In this document: piece by piece, positions 60,479 through 64,000 of the stretch
Numbering within the stretch: position 1 is the first letter of the stretch
Layout of the letters: each line of letters begins with the position of its first letter
NCBI GenBank assembly: GCA_017453065.1
Contig: JAFTKW010000015.1
Location: 248,001 to 312,000, forward strand
Direction: 5' to 3'
DNA length: 64,000 bases
Origin: Lachnospiraceae bacterium
GTDB lineage: Bacteria > Bacillota > Clostridia > Lachnospirales > Lachnospiraceae
Translations under genes and position numbers: made by a program
Notes under the pieces: model-generated
What the model saw: the letters and a program-made list of their open reading frames with translations, nothing else
The model's database searches: none
What the model was told of the DNA's origin: nothing

Positions 60479-61417
60479 ATGAGTGCTAATTATTCGGAAA
60501 TTCAAGAACTATTACAACAACGTGCAGATATTCAAGCAAGAATAAATTTAATACCTTATGATGGTAATCCCGAGATAAAGGAGCAGAGTGGCTCAAAATA
60601 TTTGTATATGCGTAAAAGAGTAGCAGGAAAACTGACTTCTACCTATGTTGATGTATATTCTGACGATCTGTATCAGTTATTATTGCGAAATGCAAAAGAA
60701 CTAAAGGATTTAAATAAAGCTATTCGAAAAATTAATAAAGAGTTGGTTTTACTGGGATATGAGGATAAAGAGCTCTCTGCCAGAGTAATGCGGAATTTAG
60801 ATTTTGCTCGGGCAAATATGAAATCTAACATATATGACCAAGCTGTTTTAGAGGGTGTTGCTACTTCATTTCCACAGACGGAAGATATTATTGAGAATGG
60901 ACAGGTCAATGGTGTCTCTGCAACGGATGTTCAGAAAATTCTTAATTTGAAGCATGCATGGGAATTTATTTTGGACAGGGATGTTATTCAAAGTGAAAGT
61001 AATTATCATATGCTGTGTCATATCGCAAAGTTGGTAAACGAAGGGTTCTTTTATGATGGTGGACGTATTCGTGGCATTCCGGTTAAAAAAGGTGGAACCA
61101 GTTATGTACCGCCTCTTCCGATTGAAATGGTTGTGATTGAAAGAATTGATGAGATACGAAAACAAGAAAAAGAACCTATAGATATAGCGGTAGAACTTTG
61201 TCTTTATTGTATGAAAACGCAAGTATTTAAAGATGGAAATAAGAGAGCATCCGTAATATTTGCTAATCATTATTTAATTGCTCATGGAATGGGATTTATT
61301 GTTATACCTGAAAAAGATGTGCCAGAGTTTAAGAAACTTTTTGTGGCATATTATGAAAGGGAAAAAATAGATATTATTAGTAATTTTATGAAAGAAAAAT
61401 GTTGGAAGAACTTTTAG
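60479..61417 (+). CDS. Fic-domain protein with altered catalytic motif
   Basis: The protein has 312 residues. A helical N-terminal region of about 160 residues is followed by the Fic core. The motif reads Q248-V-F-K-D-G-N-K-R256 where active enzymes have H-x-F-x-(D/E)-G-N-(G/K)-R, so the catalytic His is replaced by Gln. The rest of the loop is kept. The protein may be inactive for AMPylation or act as a DNA-binding or regulatory protein. Start site AAAGAGGTGACCTA. A terminator follows, so it is monocistronic. Confidence 0.82.
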   Translation: MSANYSEIQELLQQRADIQARINLIPYDGNPEIKEQSGSKYLYMRKRVAGKLTSTYVDVYSDDLYQLLLRNAKELKDLNKAIRKINKELVLLGYEDKELSARVMRNLDFARANMKSNIYDQAVLEGVATSFPQTEDIIENGQVNGVSATDVQKILNLKHAWEFILDRDVIQSESNYHMLCHIAKLVNEGFFYDGGRIRGIPVKKGGTSYVPPLPIEMVVIERIDEIRKQEKEPIDIAVELCLYCMKTQVFKDGNKRASVIFANHYLIAHGMGFIVIPEKDVPEFKKLFVAYYEREKIDIISNFMKEKCWKNF

Positions 61418-61440
61418 TTAATATTTTGAAGATTGATGTA

Positions 61441-61476
61441 AAAAGAGGTGAAATTTCTGGATTTTGCCTCTTTTTT
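61441..61476 (+). terminator. Terminator of the Fic gene
   Basis: The stem AAAAGAGG-AAAT with ATTT-CCTCTTTT is followed by a run of T. Confidence 0.78.
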
Positions 61477-61528
61477 AATATTTCTTTAACATTTCCCAAA
61501 CACCTCAAAAACAACTGGGCAGTATTCT
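61475..61528 (+). promoter_or_regulatory. Response-regulator-type direct repeat before the 11-mer-repeat gene
   Basis: TTAATATTTCT and TTAACATTTCC form an 11-bp-period direct repeat (61475-61496). A possible -10 TATTCT lies at 61523-61528, 26 bp after the repeat. A hairpin GCGAGC/GCTCGC (61545-61572) follows, near the predicted mRNA 5' end. Confidence 0.45.
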
Positions 61529-61617
61529 TTGTTTGTAAGTTGTGGCGAGCGAGAACAAGACATCTGGCTCGCAAGTAGAAAAAGAAAATAGCAAACGAAG
61601 AAAAGGAGAAAAAGAAA

Positions 61618-61872
61618 ATGAGCAAATTTGTAGAAACAAACGAAAAAATCGCAGAGGCAGTTGTAGGTGGTTACAAAAAGATTGAGGACGGCGTAGTCGG
61701 TGGTTACAAGAAAATCGAAACTGGCGTGGTTGAAGGTTACAAGAAAATCGAGACAGGAGTTGTAGAAGGCTTCGGAAAAGTAACAGACAAGTGTGTAGAA
61801 GTTATGTTTGGCAAAGATGGTGAGACTGTAGAGGAAACAAAGGATAGACTTAACGGCAAGGAGGAGAAATAA
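61618..61872 (+). CDS. 11-residue-repeat amphipathic protein
   Basis: The protein has 84 residues. Residues 15-57 contain four tandem 11-residue repeats of the type VVGGYKKIEDG/VVEGYKKIETG, encoded by 33-bp repeats. Such undecads form long amphipathic helices and in other proteins (for example synucleins, with KTKEGV repeats) bind lipid surfaces. The function is unknown. The start follows AAAGGAGAAAAAGAAA. It is 2 bp from the membrane-protein gene that follows, so they form an operon. Confidence 0.75.
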   Translation: MSKFVETNEKIAEAVVGGYKKIEDGVVGGYKKIETGVVEGYKKIETGVVEGFGKVTDKCVEVMFGKDGETVEETKDRLNGKEEK

Positions 61873-61874
61873 TC

Positions 61875-62249
61875 ATGGAAAGAAACGATCAGGAATTTTT
61901 GGTACAGAAGATTCGTACACAGTACGTTGAAAAAGAGCATACACAGCTGGATGCTTTAAAAGAGTTGGATGCAAAAGTGAAACGCCCAGCAAATGTTTTT
62001 GCATATGTGTTTGGTAGCATCAGTGCAATCATCATGGGTAGCGGAATGAGTCTTGTGATGACAAACATCGGTCAGATCTTGGGCCTTGAAAATGCTATGG
62101 TGCCAGGTATTGCAATCGGAGTGGTTGGTATGCTTCTGGCAATCATCAATTACCCAATTTACAAAAAGATGCTTACATCTCGTAAGAACAAATATGCAGC
62201 GCAGATTTTGCAACTTAGCGAAGAAATCATGAGCGGCAAGGAAAACTAA
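61875..62249 (+). CDS. Small membrane protein with two helices
   Basis: The protein has 124 residues with two membrane helices (about 41-62 and 74-96) flanked by charged, helical ends. No family was recognised. Translation is driven by AAGGAGGAGAAATAATC at the end of the preceding gene. Context suggests a joint envelope role with the repeat protein. Confidence 0.75.
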   Translation: MERNDQEFLVQKIRTQYVEKEHTQLDALKELDAKVKRPANVFAYVFGSISAIIMGSGMSLVMTNIGQILGLENAMVPGIAIGVVGMLLAIINYPIYKKMLTSRKNKYAAQILQLSEEIMSGKEN

Positions 62250-62259
62250 GAAGACAAAC

Positions 62260-62292
62260 TTTCCCTAGGAAACAATATGTTTTCTAGAGAAA
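62260..62292 (+). terminator. Hairpin after the membrane-protein gene
   Basis: Arms TTTCCCTAGGAAAC and GTTTTCTAGAGAAA pair along 14 bp with two wobble pairs and a five-base loop. The following T run is weak, so it may be a partial terminator. Confidence 0.5.
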
Positions 62293-62313
62293 ATTTGCAA
62301 ATAAGCAAAAACG

Positions 62314-62335
62314 TTAACAAAACTTTAACATTTGC
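62314..62335 (+). promoter_or_regulatory. Direct repeat in the response regulator promoter
   Basis: TTAACAAAACT and TTAACATTTGC form an 11-bp-period direct repeat, the spacing expected for OmpR/PhoB-type dimers. It lies 78 bp upstream of the response regulator gene, consistent with autoregulation. Candidate -10 elements downstream are TAAGAT (62351) and GACAAT (62362). Confidence 0.5.
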
Positions 62336-62412
62336 ATGCTAAGATGAATTTAAGATGCGATGACAATGCCCGATACATAGACAAAAAAGGGTTGCTAAAT
62401 AGGAGGTATGCA

Positions 62413-63084
62413 ATGTTCAAAATATTGGTTGTAGAAGATGATAGAGAACTGAACAGAACCGTCTGTTCCTTTTTGAACCAGAGCGGTTATGAAGCAACAG
62501 GTTGTTTAGATGCGTTAGATGCCTATGATGCACTAGAAGGCAATATGTTTGATCTGATTGTGTCTGATATCATGATGCCAGGCGTGGACGGGTTTGAGTT
62601 TGCCAAAAGTGTGCGTGAACTCAACGAAGATATTCCAATTCTGTTTATGACAGCGCGCGATGATTTTGCCTCCAAACAGAGAGGATTTCGCATTGGCGTA
62701 GACGATTACATGGTAAAACCAATCGATTTGGATGAACTGTTTTTGCGCATTGGCGCTCTGCTTAGACGAGCAAAGATTGCGTCCAGCCGTAAGTTAGAGA
62801 TAGGTAGTTTTGTGATGGATGCGGATGAGCATACCGCATACCTAAAGGATGACGAAATCTCACTTACCAACCGAGAGTTCAGTATCTTGTACAAACTGCT
62901 TTCGTACCCTAAAAAGACCTTTACCAGAACCCAGCTTATGGACGAGTTCTGGGATGCAGATACAGAGACAGCTCCAAGAGCGGTGGATGTATACATGACA
63001 AAACTTAGACAGAAATTGGTAGACTGTGAAGATTTTGAGATTGTAACTGTTCATGGTTTGGGATACAAGGCGGTGTTGAAATGA
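62413..63084 (+). CDS. OmpR-family response regulator
   Basis: The protein has 223 residues. The receiver domain has D9-D10, phospho-acceptor D52 (VSDIMMPGVDG) and the switch lysine in MVKPID; the winged helix ends with VDVYMTKLRQKL and VHGLGYK. The start at 62413 follows ATAGGAGGTATGCA; an upstream Met at 62332 lacks a site and lies in the promoter region. It overlaps the kinase gene as ATGA. Confidence 0.95.
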   Translation: MFKILVVEDDRELNRTVCSFLNQSGYEATGCLDALDAYDALEGNMFDLIVSDIMMPGVDGFEFAKSVRELNEDIPILFMTARDDFASKQRGFRIGVDDYMVKPIDLDELFLRIGALLRRAKIASSRKLEIGSFVMDADEHTAYLKDDEISLTNREFSILYKLLSYPKKTFTRTQLMDEFWDADTETAPRAVDVYMTKLRQKLVDCEDFEIVTVHGLGYKAVLK

Positions 63085-64000
63085 CAAAAAAGAATATCTG
63101 GCATAGAGTAAAAAGGGCAATATACAATTATTCGCTTTTCTTTCTCCTAGTAGCGTTTTTGGTTTCTTGTTCCACCATGCTATTTGTAAGTGTACTAGCA
63201 GAAACCTTGAATTTAGAACTTACTGGAGAAAACTTAAATATGGCGGCAAAGCTTACCTTTGCCAACGTGATTTTCTTGAGTGTCTTGTTCAGCGCTATCG
63301 ACATGATTCGAAGAAAACTGACTACAGACAGGATTACGAAGCATATTGCACAGGCAGCCAAACAGTTAGTACAGGGTGACTTCAGCGTTCGAATTAAACA
63401 AGTGCATCATTTGGGCGCCGATGAAAACCTAAACGAAATTATTTCCTGCTTTAATGCTATGGCAGAGGAATTGTCAGGAGTAGAAACACTGCGAACAGAC
63501 TTTATCGCCAATGTTTCTCATGAGATGAAGACGCCTCTGGCGGTGATGCAAAACTATGGAACTCTTCTGCAAGCACCAGATTTAAGTAAGGAGCAGAGGA
63601 TAGAATATGCCAAAGGGGTTGCCCAGGGTTCGCGCCGTTTGGCAGATATGATGACAAATATTTTGAAGCTAAATCGCTTGGAAAAACAGCAGATTTATCC
63701 AAAAGCAGAAGAATATGACCTAGGAGAGCAACTCTGTGAATGCTTGCTCGCCTATGAGTCTGTATGGGAAAAGAAAGATATCGAAATTGAAACAGATATT
63801 GAGGATGGCGTAAAGGTTAATACCGATGGCGAACTTTTGTCTTTGGTATGGAATAACCTTTTGTCCAATGCCTTTAAGTTTACGCCTGAGGGCGGCAAAG
63901 TTACAGTGCAGCTTACAGCAACGCAGCATCACGCAACTGTAAAGGTGACCGATACAGGTTGTGGTATGAGTTCTGAGGTGGGAGCGCATATTTTTGACAA
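63081..64000 (+). CDS. Sensor histidine kinase, 3' partial
   Basis: The frame runs off the window end after 306 codons. Two membrane segments (about 14-38 and 54-75) bracket a short outside loop of about 15 residues. A HAMP-like linker follows, then HisKA with H147 (NVSHEMKTPLAV) and the HATPase N box (LSNAFKF). The missing part would include the end of the ATPase domain. The short loop suggests sensing within or close to the membrane. Confidence 0.93.
   Translation, partial: MTKKNIWHRVKRAIYNYSLFFLLVAFLVSCSTMLFVSVLAETLNLELTGENLNMAAKLTFANVIFLSVLFSAIDMIRRKLTTDRITKHIAQAAKQLVQGDFSVRIKQVHHLGADENLNEIISCFNAMAEELSGVETLRTDFIANVSHEMKTPLAVMQNYGTLLQAPDLSKEQRIEYAKGVAQGSRRLADMMTNILKLNRLEKQQIYPKAEEYDLGEQLCECLLAYESVWEKKDIEIETDIEDGVKVNTDGELLSLVWNNLLSNAFKFTPEGGKVTVQLTATQHHATVKVTDTGCGMSSEVGAHIFD

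Noticed and set aside
1..64000. tRNA, rRNA, IS transposase, phage or conjugation genes
   Set aside because: None was recognised on either strand by inspection. tRNAscan-SE and ISfinder searches would be needed to exclude small or degraded cases.

Overview
The window looks like a chromosomal segment of a low-to-moderate GC Gram-positive anaerobe, most likely a member of the Lachnospiraceae. Pointers are strong GGAGG-type ribosome binding sites, a sortase B with its own substrate, a Cys-repeat surface protein, an Hsp33/NadE/DapF housekeeping block, a MalEFG-type importer with a neopullulanase-like amylase under LacI control, and many small GNAT, MazG and DUF proteins typical of that family. The assignment is inference from gene content. 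No rRNA, tRNA, CRISPR array, IS transposase or phage module was recognised.

Layout. 1-7.4 kb: housekeeping genes (partial repeat-rich membrane protein, hisC, methyltransferase, hslO, nadE, dapF). 7.5-12.8 kb: an apparent four-gene signalling operon (response regulator, histidine kinase, two membrane proteins) ending in a shared terminator. 12.8-16 kb: XRE regulator, GtrII-like membrane glucosyltransferase, a small coiled-coil gene inside a 30-bp inverted repeat, and a small orphan gene. 16-46.8 kb: an unusual array in which every recognised gene except the toxin antisense RNA points the same way. It holds 12 GNAT or GNAT-like genes, three APH-type kinases, two methyltransferases, three radical SAM enzymes, two metalloprotease-like proteins, MFS and MATE exporters and many single-domain enzymes, mostly with short gaps. 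It contains a deletion-damaged DUF402 gene and a candidate type I toxin-antitoxin locus. 46.8-48.7 kb: VPKTG-anchored surface protein and class B sortase. 48.8-53.7 kb: HD hydrolase, MFS transporter behind a structured leader, methyltransferase, hydrolase, epimerase. 53.7-60.3 kb: LacI regulator divergent from a maltodextrin uptake and amylase operon. 60.3-64 kb: Fic protein with a paired-operator promoter, an 11-residue-repeat protein with a membrane partner, and a second two-component system cut by the window end.

The most unusual content is non-coding. The 1-kb gap at 18.65-19.66 kb is packed with three families of palindromic elements: a 39-bp unit (TTGGGCAY-N23-ATGCCCAA, four copies), a 35-bp unit (GCGCACCAAAT-N13-ATTTGGTGCGC, four copies) and a larger GC-rich foldback. 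A second array of the 39-bp units plus a short foldback lies at 34.3-34.55 kb in the same order, with one unit cleanly missing. Within units the inner arms differ but stay self-complementary, which argues that the fold or dyad is what is maintained.

Other points for follow-up: three matching 11-bp-period TTAACA direct repeats upstream of the second response regulator, the 11-mer-repeat gene and an epimerase (a possible regulon); a Fic protein with Gln where the catalytic His is expected, behind two long inverted repeats; and a 29-residue holin-like toxin with a convergent antisense promoter.
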